DNA of 64,000 bases from Simmondsia chinensis (GCA_018398585.1 JAGTTD010000011.1:33600164-33664163), one strand, 5' to 3'; numbered from the stretch's first letter, positions 10,574 to 28,739 are shown. Numbers and translations are program-made. The notes: generated by a model not told the origin, from the sequence alone.

Positions 10574-10651
10574 TTAGAGAGAGAGGGGGGAGGGAAAGTG
10601 TTGGGTTTGGTTTGTGGGGGTTTGGTTTCTTTGGTTAAGTTGGGCAGTGAA

Positions 10652-10679
10652 ATATATATATATATATATATATATATAT
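10652..10679. repeat. (TA)14 microsatellite in MAPKKK leader or promoter
   Basis: Fourteen TA units lie 79-106 nt upstream of the MAPKKK start codon, where a TATA box or leader would be. Length variation here could affect transcription. Other (TA)n tracts occur at 16627-16652 and 19509-19527. Confidence 0.85.
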
Positions 10680-11123
10680 GGTTATGGTTAGAATATTCTA
10701 AGGGCATGATAAATTGTTTGGAGCAACTTTAATGTTTTACATAATATAATGTCGTGGCACATTGACATTTTAAAAATAGAGCAACTTATATTATAAAAAT
10801 GTAGCAAATAAATTATTTCGATAACAGAAACTTGATTTTGAATTTTTTAAAATATAGATGTTGTTTATGCATCATAAACAAATTAATATGAATATATATA
10901 TATTAAGGATATAGATACTTAAATAATGTATTTAATGTGCGTAATAAGAGATTTTCAGCTTGTAAGAAAAGTTACTAATTCAATATATACTTTTGTGATT
11001 TTTGAAACATGTCTCGCCCAATCAAAAGAAACCGAGTAGATTGCTATAAGCTGGATAAGTTGTTAGCCCATCCTTAAAACCGAGTACCTAATTATACCTA
11101 AGTAGTAAGACCACTGATAATGT

Positions 11124-11129
11124 CACGTG
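11124..11129. promoter_or_regulatory. G-box/ABRE-like site upstream of MAPKKK
   Basis: A palindromic CACGTG in the context TGTCACGTGC lies about 550 bp upstream of the MAPKKK start. It is compatible with abscisic-acid control known for related MAPKKK genes. It is only six bases, so chance is a real alternative. Confidence 0.3.
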
Positions 11130-11714
11130 CATCTCACATGATCGGTAGTCAAGTAAGTAAGAATATCGATTATATGATGACATCTTGAAAATACAACATA
11201 TTGTTACATGAAATATAGACACTCACGTAACTCAACAACAAGAACAAAAGGAGAAAGTAGAGTCAGAGATCGATTCTCCTCCCTAAACAACCTCACACGA
11301 AAACGATTAGTATTTAAATTAGGGATCAAAATGGGAAATAGTTGGCATTTTTATATACAAACGCGTGTTGAAAAGATATTGGATGATGGGAAAAAGAAAA
11401 TTAATAAACTAAAGTAGAATAAAACATAAAAAAGTTTAATTTTATTTAAATAATTAAATTAAAGAAAAAGAAAGAATTCGGGAATTGCTTGAAGTAGAAA
11501 CGTGGAGAAAAATGAGTGGCCGGCTATTCTTCCATCATTTGACACGTCTCTCTACTTGTTCTGTAAGTATGACTACCATTTTCACCTTCCCCTCCTTTTT
11601 ATTTATTAAATTATCAATAAAATATTATGATATTAAAATATAAATAACCCTTATTTATTTCAAATAACTATTTGTACGAGAAGTTTGTATTTTTCATTTA
11701 TAATTATAAGAACT

Positions 11715-12589
11715 GGCATAAGTGGAGGATGGCCTCCGTGGTACGTTGTGATAGAAAGTTCCCCATGAAGCTAAAGGGAAGATACTATAAGACGATTGTA
11801 AGGCCAGCCATATGGGGCGGAGTGCAGGGCGATGAAACAACAGCACACACAGAAGATAAAGGTGGCGGAGATGCGAATGCTGAGGTGGATGTGCGGACAC
11901 ACAAGAAAGGATAGGATCAGAAACGATGTCATAAGAGGCAAATTGGGCGTAACTCCCATTGAAGATAAATTGAGAGAGCAACGTTTGAGGCGGTTCGGAC
12001 ATATTAAAGGAGACCGGATAATGTTCCAGTAAGGAGGTACGAATAGCCCCTTACTACACTAGGCAGGAGAGGAAGAGGCAAGCCAAAGAAGAGATGGATG
12101 GAGACGATTCGACAAGACCTCGCCCACCTAAACCTTCGGGAGGAGATGGCCTTAGATAAGGCCCAATAGAGGGCTAGTATAGGGGTTATAGAAGCTCCCG
12201 TTGGAGTAGGGTAGTCTAGCTTATTAGTGCTAGGCTGGGATATCCTCCTGACGCACTTGGGTTGTGTACTTGCTCTCATGAGCTACTACCTGCCTGCATA
12301 CCTGCCCACCTATCATTTGATTTCTGCTTGATGTGGCTTGCTTTGCGTCCTGTGTCTTGTGTGCTTTGTGTCTGTTGTCTTGATCGTCGTGTGTTTGCCC
12401 TACTCATGCTTTGTTGCTCTCCCTGCTGCTAGGTCACATGCTCTTTGCGGCGGACCAGTCTATCAGGTTGGGGGTCATCGGAAACAGCCTCTTTTCAAGG
12501 TAGCCCCCTGAAGGGGAAAAGCTGCGTACATCTACCCACCCCAAACCCTGCTTTTGTGGGAGCCCTTGCAGGCAATGGGTTTGTTGTTG
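11715..12589 (+). mobile_element. 5'-truncated RTE-like LINE with shared 3' domain
   Basis: Translated pieces in three frames match the C-terminal end of a plant non-LTR reverse transcriptase: RKFPMKLKGRYYKTIVRPAI, then KVAEMRMLRWMCGHTRKDRI and LREQRLRRFGHIK, then GKPKKRWMETIRQDL. Frameshifts and a small deletion make it a pseudogene. A 3' region follows (about 12300-12460) and then the same domain that ends the SINEs here (GCTGCGTACATC, GGGAGCCCTTG, TTG repeats). The whole unit is bounded by TAATTATAAGAACT (11701-11714) and TAATTATAAGGACT (12590-12603), 13 of 14 identical. The reverse transcriptase and the tail therefore arrived as one insertion. RTE-like is inferred from the protein and the short-repeat tail. 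Confidence 0.85.
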
Positions 12590-13106
12590 TAATTATAAGG
12601 ACTCGTATTTACAATGAGATATCAAAATATAGTATCTTGATGAAATGACAAAACCGTTGGTTAAGCTAGGCGAGTCAATTTGTTCCGTTAATTGCTCCGC
12701 TTTCAGACTAGAATTTCTAGTGTACTTGTAATTTCAGATTTTCTGATAGAGGATTGTCTGTGTTACAAACTTCACATGTGAAAATAGTAAGAATTCACAT
12801 ATATAAGGAGTTGTTGTGTTAAAGACTTCACTTAATGAGTTACTCCATCAAATGTCAATTGATTCGATGATGAAACCTTACTTAAACTTATATATGGACC
12901 TTATATATACAAACTATGCGGATCGAATCTGAGACCCAGTTAAACTTCACAATAACTTAATTTTCTATTTGTTTTATGGATCCTTTAGGTGATTTGGTAC
13001 CTTCTATTCATGTAAGTAGTGGGGGAATATTTATTTGTTTAGGGTTGGTGAGGAGTGGTGGGAAGGGAGTTGAAGTGGGGGACATTAGATTAGATGGATA
13101 ATAATA

Positions 13107-13230
13107 AGGGATAATATTATTATTATTATCAAAGTAAGATCGTAGTTTTTAAGACAATTTTGTAGAGCTCATTATTTGTAAGTTCCATCATTATTACTTT
13201 AACAATAACAATTTTTGTGCTAATAATCAA
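13107..13230. mobile_element. Four-copy MITE family, copy 2
   Basis: Shares GGGATAATATTATTATTATTA, AAAGTAAGAT, AGCTCATTATTTGTAAGT and a terminal AACAATAACAATTTTTGTGC-like stretch with the other three copies. Confidence 0.45.
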
Positions 13231-13612
13231 CAGCTTCCTAATACAGTGCGATATTGATTTTGTTATGTTTGTTTGCATTAGAAATTAAGAAGAATGCAGA
13301 TTGCCACACTTAGTTGTTTTATTTTTAAATAAAAACTAGCTAGTTGGTTGTGGGGTGGGGTAGGGGTGGGTTGAACCACCAAATGGGGCTCAATTTTAAG
13401 TGCACTTTTTCTCTTGGTAGATCCTTCAATTATGCTTTAGAAGAGGGAGGATTTTTTTTTTTTATATTATTTTCGATAATTAGCGACATAAATTGCAGTT
13501 CAATAATAGGTGTAACCATAAAAATAAGGCCCGAGTGAATACTCAGAAAAAAGATGCAGCAAAAAGAAAAGAAATATAAGTGTTATAATTGGATAAAGAC
13601 GGAAATAAGTTT

Positions 13613-13871
13613 ATCTGTACTTGAGCACCTGAGCACTTGCGTACGTGTTGACTATTTGACTACAGTTATCTTCCATTGAGTTTTCCTTCTTAGTGCTTGG
13701 CTTGTGATTTGTACTGCCCTAATACTATGTTGATCTCATGCTTTCAGGATTCTATACTTCCATGACGATACGCTCCTCGGGTTGAGGGAAGACTGCGTAC
13801 ATCCAAACCTCCCCCCGACCCTGTATATGCAGGAGCCCTTGTGGCACTAGAGTTGTTGTTGTCGTTGTTGT
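13613..13871 (+). mobile_element. Retroposon with non-5S head and shared 3' domain
   Basis: The last 95 bp are the shared 3' domain with a TTG tail. The first 160 bp do not resemble 5S rRNA and are probably LINE 3' sequence. The TSD is AAAGACGGAAATAAGTTT (13595-13612) against AAAGATGGAAATAAGTTT (13872-13889), 17 of 18 identical. Confidence 0.75.
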
Positions 13872-14384
13872 AAAGATGGAAATAAGTTTCAAACGCAAAT
13901 TATCAATTTGAATAAAAAACCAGCTTATTAATACACTGACCTTACATACTCAGCTTAAAAGTCCACTCTGTTAAGTTACCCTAGACATAGTTTTACATCC
14001 ATGTAATACCCTAATTTGAAATAGATCCCTTAATTAATCACAACTAGTAAGTGCTTAATCGGTTCAACTAAACTTTCATAAATTTAATGTTCAAATCAGA
14101 TAGTATTCATAAACTCTGATCAAATACATTCGACTCAAGCTTGACATGTTTTATCTTTCTTTAGTCAATTAAACCGATTAGTATATTTGTTATTGATGTA
14201 GAGAAGTGCATGTAACTGTAAATTCTCTTTATGGTCTAATGGTCTTTGATGCCTAACTCGGATCTAGGCTCCATCTATATAGACTGTGTTATTTAACTAC
14301 TGTTGAAAGACCCTTCTAATGCTTTCTCTTTTAACGTCTTAAACAAAAATCATATTTGTTAGACACACATGAACCATAGGGCAA

Positions 14385-14385
<1 letters not shown>

Positions 14386-14418
<33 letters not shown>
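14386..14418. repeat. (ATT)n microsatellite
   Basis: About eleven ATT units in tandem, followed by an imperfect extension. Confidence 0.85.
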
Positions 14419-14994
14419 GTTATTATTTTGTAGTGTGTTTTTGAATTGTGAAGAAAAGGGAGTACAAGAGAAGATTCGGAAAAGATAAATAATAGTTGCT
14501 GCTTCAATCATACGCTTTCACAAACGTAAAGTCTTCATTGGATTGTAACTTTGCCCTCCTTTAGTAATAATTAAAATTTACATATATAGTTTCATCATTC
14601 TATTTCCCAAAAAAAAAGAAAGTTTTCGAACTTTTGGATCCAAATCTGAAGTGCCCCATTGGTCCTCGTTGTCTTTGGGGTTTTTACAATCACTTTTTGT
14701 CATTTTTCATTTGGCCTTTTGCCTTTTGTAGTTATGTATTCGGTTTGGATATCTCTACTGATAAATTATATTATTAGAAAGGTTAAAATGGATGTGAGTT
14801 TGATGTATTTTATGTAGTGAAAATGTCAAAATACTAATTTGTATAAGTAAGAAAATAAATTTCCTTGAAATAGGATATCATAAATTACTATACATTCTAG
14901 TGCTAAACCTTGTGGGTTGCGAAATACCATGCATAGTAATATGCTCTGTTATCCATTGTTTTCAATTTTTCTAGTCTAAATTTCAAAGTGGAGG

Positions 14995-15345
14995 TCTGTG
15001 GTGAGTCACCACCGGTGACCCTACCGATCTTTTGGATTTAGATCCGCTCAGTATACCGTCTTTAGGAGCTAGGATTTTGCTCCCGTTTCTAGAAATAGTC
15101 ATTTAGGATTTTAGCCTCTATAAGACTCTTGTATCTTCTATTTCCCGAGCATAGTGAAACTTTCTACTTATGCCCACGGTTTTTCCCCTCATTGCAGAGT
15201 TTTGCACATAAATCTCGATGTTATTATTTCTCTTTCTTTCTTATTTTCTCACTTTTCGTTCAAATCTGATCAAACCCAATTTTTGGGATATTTTTCCCAA
15301 CATGCGCCATTGTTCCCTTTTCCCCTTTCTTTCATCAACGCCACC
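14995..15345 (+). mobile_element. Possible copia-type LTR fragment
   Basis: The order of elements resembles the R/U5 part of plant Ty1-copia LTRs: an AGGATTTT-rich stretch, a TATAAGACTCTTGTATC region, then AGTGAAACTTTCTACT, CCACGGTTTTTCCCC and TTTTGCACATAAATCTCGAT followed by a CT-rich tract. No terminal duplication or coding sequence was found, so this is a pattern match only. Confidence 0.35.
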
Positions 15346-15357
15346 ACCAACAGCAAT

Positions 15358-15421
15358 TGGGGTTAAGGCTACCCCCTTCAAGGTGCTACCCTTAAAGGGA
15401 GGCTAAGTCCGAGGACCCCCA
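15358..15421 (-). mobile_element. Fragment of the shared retroposon 3' domain
   Basis: A 60-bp piece on the minus strand (GGGGGTCCTCGGACTTAGCC, then a CACCTTGAAGGGGGTAGCC-type run). The GCGTACATC core is missing and no TSD is visible. Confidence 0.45.
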
Positions 15422-15886
15422 ATTTCTTTCATCGACACCCTCTTTAATTAATATCTTTGGCCATCGTAGATTACTCTTTTACAAATTTGCTCATAAAACT
15501 GATTAAAATTTTTTTTCCAAACAGATTGAATTAGTTTAAGTTCTAAGCATGAAGAACATTTCCAGTAATATCACTTCATCATTACTTTGAAAAACTAACG
15601 TCCATATGCATAACTTAATACACGAGATACATAATATAAATGTCATTGCTTGACTCAAAAAGTCAAATCATAATTTCTTAGAACACAAAATTAACATGAT
15701 ATTACATGAAACTTGTACTTTAAAAAGTTTGAAAAATTCATCATGGAAATAATGTCTTAGAAACTTAGGCAAAGCATAAGCAAGCTAATCATTAACAAGA
15801 TTTAAAAAAAAAAAAAAAGGTGTAAAAAAGTGATAATTAAAGGTAAGAAAAGGATGTTAGTTTCAAATTGTTACCGTTGGGATTTA

Positions 15887-16002
15887 TGGGTAATAGTATT
15901 GTCAAGGTAATATCATTAATGCTGAAGTAATAACTTTATAAAATTTTATGACTGTTATTCACTATAAGTCATATCATTAACTGACAATAACAATTAGCTT
16001 CC
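15887..16002. mobile_element. Four-copy MITE family, copy 3
   Basis: Starts GGGTAATAGTATTGTCAAGG and ends ACTGACAATAACAATTAG, giving clear inverted ends (TATTGTCA and TGACAATA). An internal ATAAGTCATATCATT is shared with copy 1. Confidence 0.5.
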
Positions 16003-16713
16003 ATTGACACAACCCTCAACCACTTTTATACTTTTTAGGGTTGTTTATGCCATTATTCTTTGTATTTTAACTATTGTGTTACTTCAATTTTTGAACTTTT
16101 AGTTGTGTTAATTTAATTCTTGTATAAGAGAAATTGTTTTAATTAAATGCAATTCTTAAACTAAAGTTTTTTTTTATTATTGGATTGTTAACATTAACTA
16201 GAACTTGTAGATGTTTTCACGTCAAGAAATTAACGTTTATGTATATTTTCACTAATATGTGATTGAATTGTAACATTAATTTGTCAAATTTAGCATTATT
16301 TTAGAATCGGAATTGCCTAAAACTATTTCATGCTATAAGAACTAAATTGACACAATTAAAAGTTGTAGATATTAAATTGATACAATAAGTAAAGCATATA
16401 ATCTTATTATACCATAATTAGTCAAAATTAACATTATTTTACTATTGTTGTAGCGAGTTTGAGATAACAGGACACGAATCTAGAATCTCATATTTTACAA
16501 CCTTGATTGTATTCTAATCATTAAACCAAGGTTTAATTAGCACAATTAAATTCGTTTTAATGTAATTTACAATTTATGGACTTAAAGTTTTGAAACTAGC
16601 CTCGTTTTTTCTGAGACTAGCCCCTTTATATATATATATATATATATATATACATAAAACAAAGTTAAGAGAACATCGGATTAGACTCATTGAAAAAGAT
16701 AAGAGATCAACAT

Positions 16714-16785
16714 TGTCAAGGAACCAATTTTCCTAAAAGCTTAAGCTGATAGATGAATGTCCATGATTGATTTTATATTCTAACA
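16714..16785 (-). mobile_element. Solo LTR of the TRIM-like family
   Basis: A 72-bp unit that on the minus strand begins TGTTAGAATATAAAATCA and ends GGAAAATTGGTTCCTTGACA. It matches the LTRs at 20231-20302 and 50745-50816. No internal region adjoins it and no target duplication is clear. Confidence 0.65.
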
Positions 16786-17310
16786 AATGTATAAGCCTAA
16801 TGAATTACTTTACTTAATAATAAGTAATTTTAAGATAGAACCTCATTTGATCTTATACGTAAAATCTCATGTGTTTCAACTCCACGAGTCAGGCTTAAGT
16901 CCCGGATTGTTAAATTGATATCCAGTTATCACCAAACACATAAAACTAAGTAGCTAGAAGTTAGTTAGAACAAACTAAAGTGAGAGTTATACAAGCAAAT
17001 TCTAATAATAATAATAATTATAATTATAATTATAAGAAGGGCTTTTGTTGAAAATGAAGTGATGAAATGCGTGGCTTTTAAGCTAGCCTAATCATTTGGA
17101 GCCTTCCATCACACGCATGTCACGTGTCTCTGTGGTCTCGCGTGAGACTTTCGTCACACGCCACTCACGTGTCCTCCTTTTCTTCTTTTTCTTTTTTTTT
17201 TTTTTTAATTTTCCATTCGCCTAGAAAATCTTACGTGGCAATAGAGAAAGGCACGTTTAAGGCGTGTTTGGCATTTTGCGGCAAGCATTGTTTTTGTGCA
17301 TTTGTTTACC

Positions 17311-17452
17311 GGTAATGTTATTGTCAGAAAAAAAAAATTATTATCATTAAAGTAAGATAGTTATTTTTAAAATAATTATATAGCTCTTATTATTTGTAAG
17401 TCACATTATTTTTTTGACAATAATATTTTTTGCTCTGCTAATAACAATTCTC
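17311..17452. mobile_element. Four-copy MITE family, copy 4
   Basis: Starts GGTAATGTTATTGTCAG and contains TATTTGTAAGTCACATTATT and TTTGACAATAATATTTTTTG. It is the longest copy and best defines the ends. Confidence 0.5.
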
Positions 17453-17554
17453 TTGTTTATTTGTTACTTGTTTACTCAACGTTTTTCTCGACATTTTTCC
17501 TTTTTTTCATAATATATTTGTTTGTGTTACGGAATGTAGGAGACTAATTATTCT

Positions 17555-18018
17555 AGAAGTTTAAACTAATGGGTCAAAGTCTACGATTGATTTTGTACCC
17601 TAACAGTGGATAATTTAGATGTCCGCTCATACTTTTTGCTTGAAACATATTAACATTTAGAGTGGAGGATATCAGGATTTGAATTCGCGATATCTCGATC
17701 AACAAGGCTCTCATACTATATCAAGAAACCAACTGTCTCAAAAGCTTAAACTGATAGGTGTGGGCCCAATAATCATTCATGATTATTTGACATTGTATTA
17801 GAACTTTGTTAATCGTAAAGTCGCAAGTTCAGATCTCAACAGTTCCCACTTTTAATATTAATATAATTCCAACACAAGATATGTGGTAGATTTATGCACT
17901 ATTCATGCTTCAAGCATAATGGATATTTAAATGACGAGGCATGGTAGAGTATTAAACCATTCATAAACCCCTATCCACTGGTTTAAGTTTTTGAAAAAAA
18001 TTAGTTCCCTGTCATTCA
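17555..18018. mobile_element. Converging TRIM-like remnants
   Basis: Two partial TRIM-like elements lie in opposite orientation. The minus-strand one has LTR-like ends near 17555-17610 and 17715-17770. A plus-strand one (17785-18018) ends with an LTR finishing TTAGTTCCCTGTCA. Both are degenerate. Confidence 0.45.
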
Positions 18019-18044
18019 ATACTGGTGTAGACAATTCAAATTGG

Positions 18045-18330
18045 GTGAAAAACAAGCTAAATGAGTCTTAATGAGCTCAAGCGATCAAGCCTTCATTGAG
18101 AACTTTTGTCCAAACTCAATTTAATAAGATATTGGCATATTTGATACTCATCTCGACTCAAAAAATTAGTCTAACCGAGCCAAGCGTACTGGCAGCTGAA
18201 TTATTTTGACCAATATTAAGCCTTTAACTAGTTCTCAGCAAGTCCATTTTCAAACTATTCACGAACATTCACTAGTGAAGTCTTCGGGTTTGCTTGAATT
18301 TAGCTCGATGAGCTATCAAATCCCCAGAGC
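18045..18330. repeat. AGCT-rich dispersed repeat
   Basis: A decayed relative of the element at 7552-7890, with GAGCTCAAGC, CCGAGCCAAGC and AGCTCGATGAGCT words. No boundaries were found. Confidence 0.3.
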
Positions 18331-19923
18331 GAACATAAACAAGTGCAAACCGATTTTAAACATAAGTAGTTAATTGAATGCTTGGTTGAATTGAGCGTGA
18401 GCAAGACCGATAGACAACCATGCGAGGTTGAAATGGCGCTTTCAAGGAGGACTAGTGAGTTGAGCGTGTAGGGCACACTAGCAGTTTCATTATGCTTGTA
18501 AGAAAGACCAAACCTTTGATTCACTAGCTATCCAACTTTTTTTTTATTTTTTTTTAATGGGAATTTGTCACTTATTACCTGAGTTGTTAAAAATTTATTA
18601 CCTAAGTACTTTAACGTTTCAATATATAAAACGAGGTAATTGAGGTTTAAAGTTTTATCACTTAAGGTTCCTGAAGTTAAAGATTTTTATTAATTAAATT
18701 CACTTTACCAAAATTTAATAGTTCTTTTATAAAAAATTCCTGGCAAGGAAAAGAGTTATAATAATATATTTGTGTATCTATCAATAAGTTATGGTTTTTC
18801 ATCGTAAAATGCTAACTTAATAAATAAATGTCTTTCATTATAATTCAGTATATTTTTTTTTTTCCTAGTTCACTAGATTCTTTGAGAATACTGAAATAGT
18901 TCATATAAATTGTCGCAATCATCTAGCACAATATTTTACGGTAAAAATTGATTGAATTTTGATAAAAATTAACCAAGTTCTCATAAAATTTTAAAAACCT
19001 CAAAATATTTAATTGTATAAATTAAAATGTTAGATACCTCATAATACCCAAATGAGAAAATTTTCTTCTTTTAATTAATGCTAGAATATTATATTATCCC
19101 TCCTTGTAATTTCACAAAGAAAAATTCTGAATATATTTATGTATTGAATAATATACAAAAAAATATATTTTAAAATAATAAATTATAATACCAAACTACT
19201 AATTATTGAAAAAAATAATAATTTCAAATTAATTTTTGATAACCAAAAAATTTTCTAATATGTACATTAAATATATAAAAGAGAGAACATTATTTGAGTG
19301 CTTCTATGACATCGCCTAGAGCGGAAATTTTAGATGATTGGGGCAACTCATAGCATTAGCTTGTACTTTGTAGGAATAAACACTTAGGGTTTAATTAGGG
19401 CAATGCTCTCAGATTTATTTAATATACATGGCCAAAATTCTCAATAGATAATTACTTAATCAAAGGAAGGAATACTTCATAATTCTAATAATAGCGTACG
19501 TAAAGCATATATATATATATATATATTATGTGTAGATTACTTTCCGAGTTGCTAACCCAAAAGTTATATGCATCAAATCCTAGTATCTCCTCCCTTGAGC
19601 CATCCTCGACGCTGCAAAAGGACTTCGGTATTGTGATATACTGCTTGTTGTCAAGGACTCTAGCTTCGCCTCAATCAGGATCAACATTGATCGGACACTA
19701 TTCGATATAACATGAACTAAACACGAGATTTAGATAGTAGTAAAAAAGTACTACATCATAGCCTGACTTTTTGGGAGTATTAGCATACAGTAAACACGAT
19801 ATACTTTCAATATATACAGACACCCACACTAGAGCAGAGTTTCAAAGTATATACTTACGCATGCCACAATCCTAAAACCACCTCTATTACCCAGTCACTA
19901 GCCCAAAAGCAGATCGAGATGCT

Positions 19924-26428
<6,505 letters not shown>

Positions 26429-26593
26429 TCAACGTGAGTTTCCCATTACACAAATTCCATTATATGATAGGCAGCTTTCAATAGGGAAATTCAAATTTAT
26501 CAGGTAAGATACAATAGCTAAAACATAATCCTCGAGTACCCTAAAATTCGAGTAGCTAAAGTTCTACTAGCAGCTAAAACAGAGTTATTGAAA

Positions 26594-26998
26594 CCGTTGT
26601 TCCTTATGTTTTTAGGTTTCATCAAATCGGTCATTCATCATTTCTTTTGTTCAAAATGATCGCTAATGTTAATAACTTTGTTCAAGTCAATCCCTCGTCT
26701 TTTCTTTTATTCAGCGTGGTCACTAATGTTCTATTTTATAACAAACCAAGTCCCTAATACTTTATTTTATGCCAAATTTGATCCTCATCTTTTAATTGTT
26801 ACCCAATTTTGATCACCAGGTGGAGGATTGATTTTATTATAAAATAAAACATCATGGACCATTTTGAACAAAAAAAAAAAAAAAAAGTTGAACTAATTTG
26901 AACAAAGTTATAAACATTAGAGACCATTTTTACCAAATTAAAAGACGAGGGACAAATTTGAACAAACTTAAAAACACGACAGAGCAACGGTGTAAATA
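26594..26998. mobile_element. Foldback MITE in protease leader intron
   Basis: Long inverted arms: GAGTTATTGAAACCGTTG near 26580-26600 matches the reverse of sequence near 26985-27003 (GAGTTATTTACACCGTTG). The 'TCACTAATGTT/TCTCTAATGTTTATAAC' motifs also recur inverted. It lies in the 5'UTR intron of the aspartic protease. Superfamily unassigned. Confidence 0.5.
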
Positions 26999-27298
26999 AC
27001 TCAGCTAGAACATACAAACATCATACTCGTTTACCCTAAATTTTGATCAGCTCCGAAACTTCAACTTTGCTTGAACTATGAAGCATGCAAGTGAAACGCA
27101 AAAGTCTTCACAGAAATCCCTCCTCGCGCTCAAGTCAAATTGCATACTTCACACGAAACCTAACTTCCAAGGTCAAATTCATAACTCGTGAAAATCATGC
27201 CATTTCTCCTCCAGAATATCGTTAGGTTTCCTTTCCAATTAGGTTAAGGCAACAGATGAACCAAACCATACGCAAAGAACAAAAGAATCAAACTAAAC

Positions 27299-27790
27299 TC
27301 AATGAGTAGTCTCAGCCACGCAAATTAACACATGTCTATCTCCATCTTTCTAACTTATACTTCCTTATCGAACTATAATCAACTGACTATGTATACAGAA
27401 CTCCAAATAAACCACAAATTGAACATCAGTCGACGGTTATCCATGGTATACATCAATTAACATCATATCAATGCAAACAACCAACAAACAAAGACATAAA
27501 ATCAGTAAAAACGAACATTTCTGGAACAGAAACAACTAGTATCAAAATGAACTCTCTCAGTAATCTCAGCCACACAAATTAACACGCCTTACTTCATCTT
27601 TCCAACTTTTACTTACTTATCAGACTATAATCAGCCAACTATAGAGAATTCCAAATTAATCCGAAATCGAACATCAATCGACGGTTATCCATGGCAAAAA
27701 TCAACTAGAATCAACATCAAAGTAACCGATCAACCAACAAAAACATTAAAACGTCAAAAATAAACATTTCCGGAGCAAAGAAAGGGTTTT
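27299..27790. repeat. Tandem duplication of about 250 bp in protease leader intron
   Basis: Two diverged units, starting near 27299 and 27549, share CTCAGCCAC.CAAATTAACAC, CTATAATCA, TCGACGGTTATCCATGG and AACATTTC.GGA in the same order. The offset is about 250-254 bp. The duplication lies within 700 bp of the presumed transcription start. Confidence 0.8.
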
Positions 27791-28006
27791 TAGTTAAAAA
27801 AACCTCAAGAAATCGCAATTTTCGTATAAAACTACTCCAAATTTATAATTTTCCACAAAATCATCTTCAAAGTCCCAAAGTTTTCAATCAAACGCGAAAG
27901 ATTATGCATATACCTGAGAGATTGTACCAAAAAGGAGAGAAAGAGTAAAGAGGGCTGAATTCACGAGGAGTGGAAATAATAGTGGAGAGAGAATAGCAGG
28001 TAGGGG

Positions 28007-28013
28007 TTTATAT
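28007..28013 (-). promoter_or_regulatory. Candidate TATA box of the aspartic protease
   Basis: ATATAAA on the minus strand lies about 95 nt upstream of the leader-exon splice donor at 27914. That leaves room for a CT-rich leader exon starting near 27980. The call rests on consensus and position. Confidence 0.55.
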
Positions 28014-28316
28014 CCAGTGATCTCACCGTTGACGGTGGATACCTTGCGTGATATTTTGATATTAGTGTACGTGGCGCGTTTTGATTGGTTGTGATGGAAA
28101 AAATATCGGAGTATTGGGCACTACCAGTCCACGTTGAGCGAAGTCTCAACTACTGGTCTTATAGTCGGTGTAGGAAATGGGCCTGATATTGGGCTCAAAA
28201 AAGGTCGGCCCATGAAGCCCATTTGGGTAATTGGGGTCACTCTTTTAAGAAATAGGCAGTGTAAATACCACCGTCATATATATATATATTATTTTTCTTG
28301 GATAGAGTAATATATA

Positions 28317-28459
28317 CAGTATAACCTTAATAAATTAATAATCTTAATTAAATAATATTTTTGGCCGATTCCAACTTTGAACTAATGTGGTATATAATAT
28401 CTCGATTAATTAATAAATTTTTGTGGTCCCCAGGATATTAATTTATCGAGGTTATACTG
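28317..28459. mobile_element. Emigrant-like (pogo-type) MITE
   Basis: A 143-bp element with inverted ends CAGTATAACCTTAATAAATT on the left and the reverse of ATTAATTTATCGAGGTTATA plus CTG on the right. It is flanked by TA on both sides (28315-28316 and 28460-28461). The ends match the Arabidopsis Emigrant consensus type, CAGTAAAACCTCTATAAATT. No coding sequence. It lies upstream of the protease promoter. Confidence 0.85.
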
Positions 28460-28739
28460 TATTATTAGTATTTTGTAAATTTAGTTTATTTATATCGATT
28501 TAATTGTTTGTATAATTAAAGTTATTTCAATTAAGTTGAATATTGAAACTACAGTAGTTTCTAACTAAAATTGTATAAATATATGCATATGTTTCCCACT
28601 TTAATCTTTTACGTAGGATAAACATGCATTTCAAGTGCTAACTAATGTTACTATTTTAGTGAGCAATTTTTGTTAATTTCAAGATTGAATTTGAGTATAA
28701 CAATTTTATTTATATAAATTTATACAATAAAAATATTTT

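Larger units (their letters stand above)
10574..19923. other. 9.3-kb gene-poor, repeat-rich region
   Basis: I find no intact gene between the MAPKKK and the aspartic protease. The stretch holds a 5'-truncated LINE, retroposon tails, MITE copies, TRIM-like LTR fragments, a possible copia LTR and simple repeats (listed separately). AT-rich sequence without recognisable content fills most of the rest. Two CACGTGTC motifs near 17120-17180 have no gene beside them. Sequence near 12835-12960 shares ACTCC-type motifs with repeat R2. Confidence 0.6.

Noticed and set aside
9688..10732. Open frames on the plus strand and in other frames over the MAPKKK
   Set aside because: They are proline/glycine-rich shadows of a GC-rich kinase coding sequence and contain no domain.
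11672..12032. A functional reverse-transcriptase gene
   Set aside because: The matching segments lie in three frames with frameshifts, a deletion and stops, and the element is 5'-truncated.
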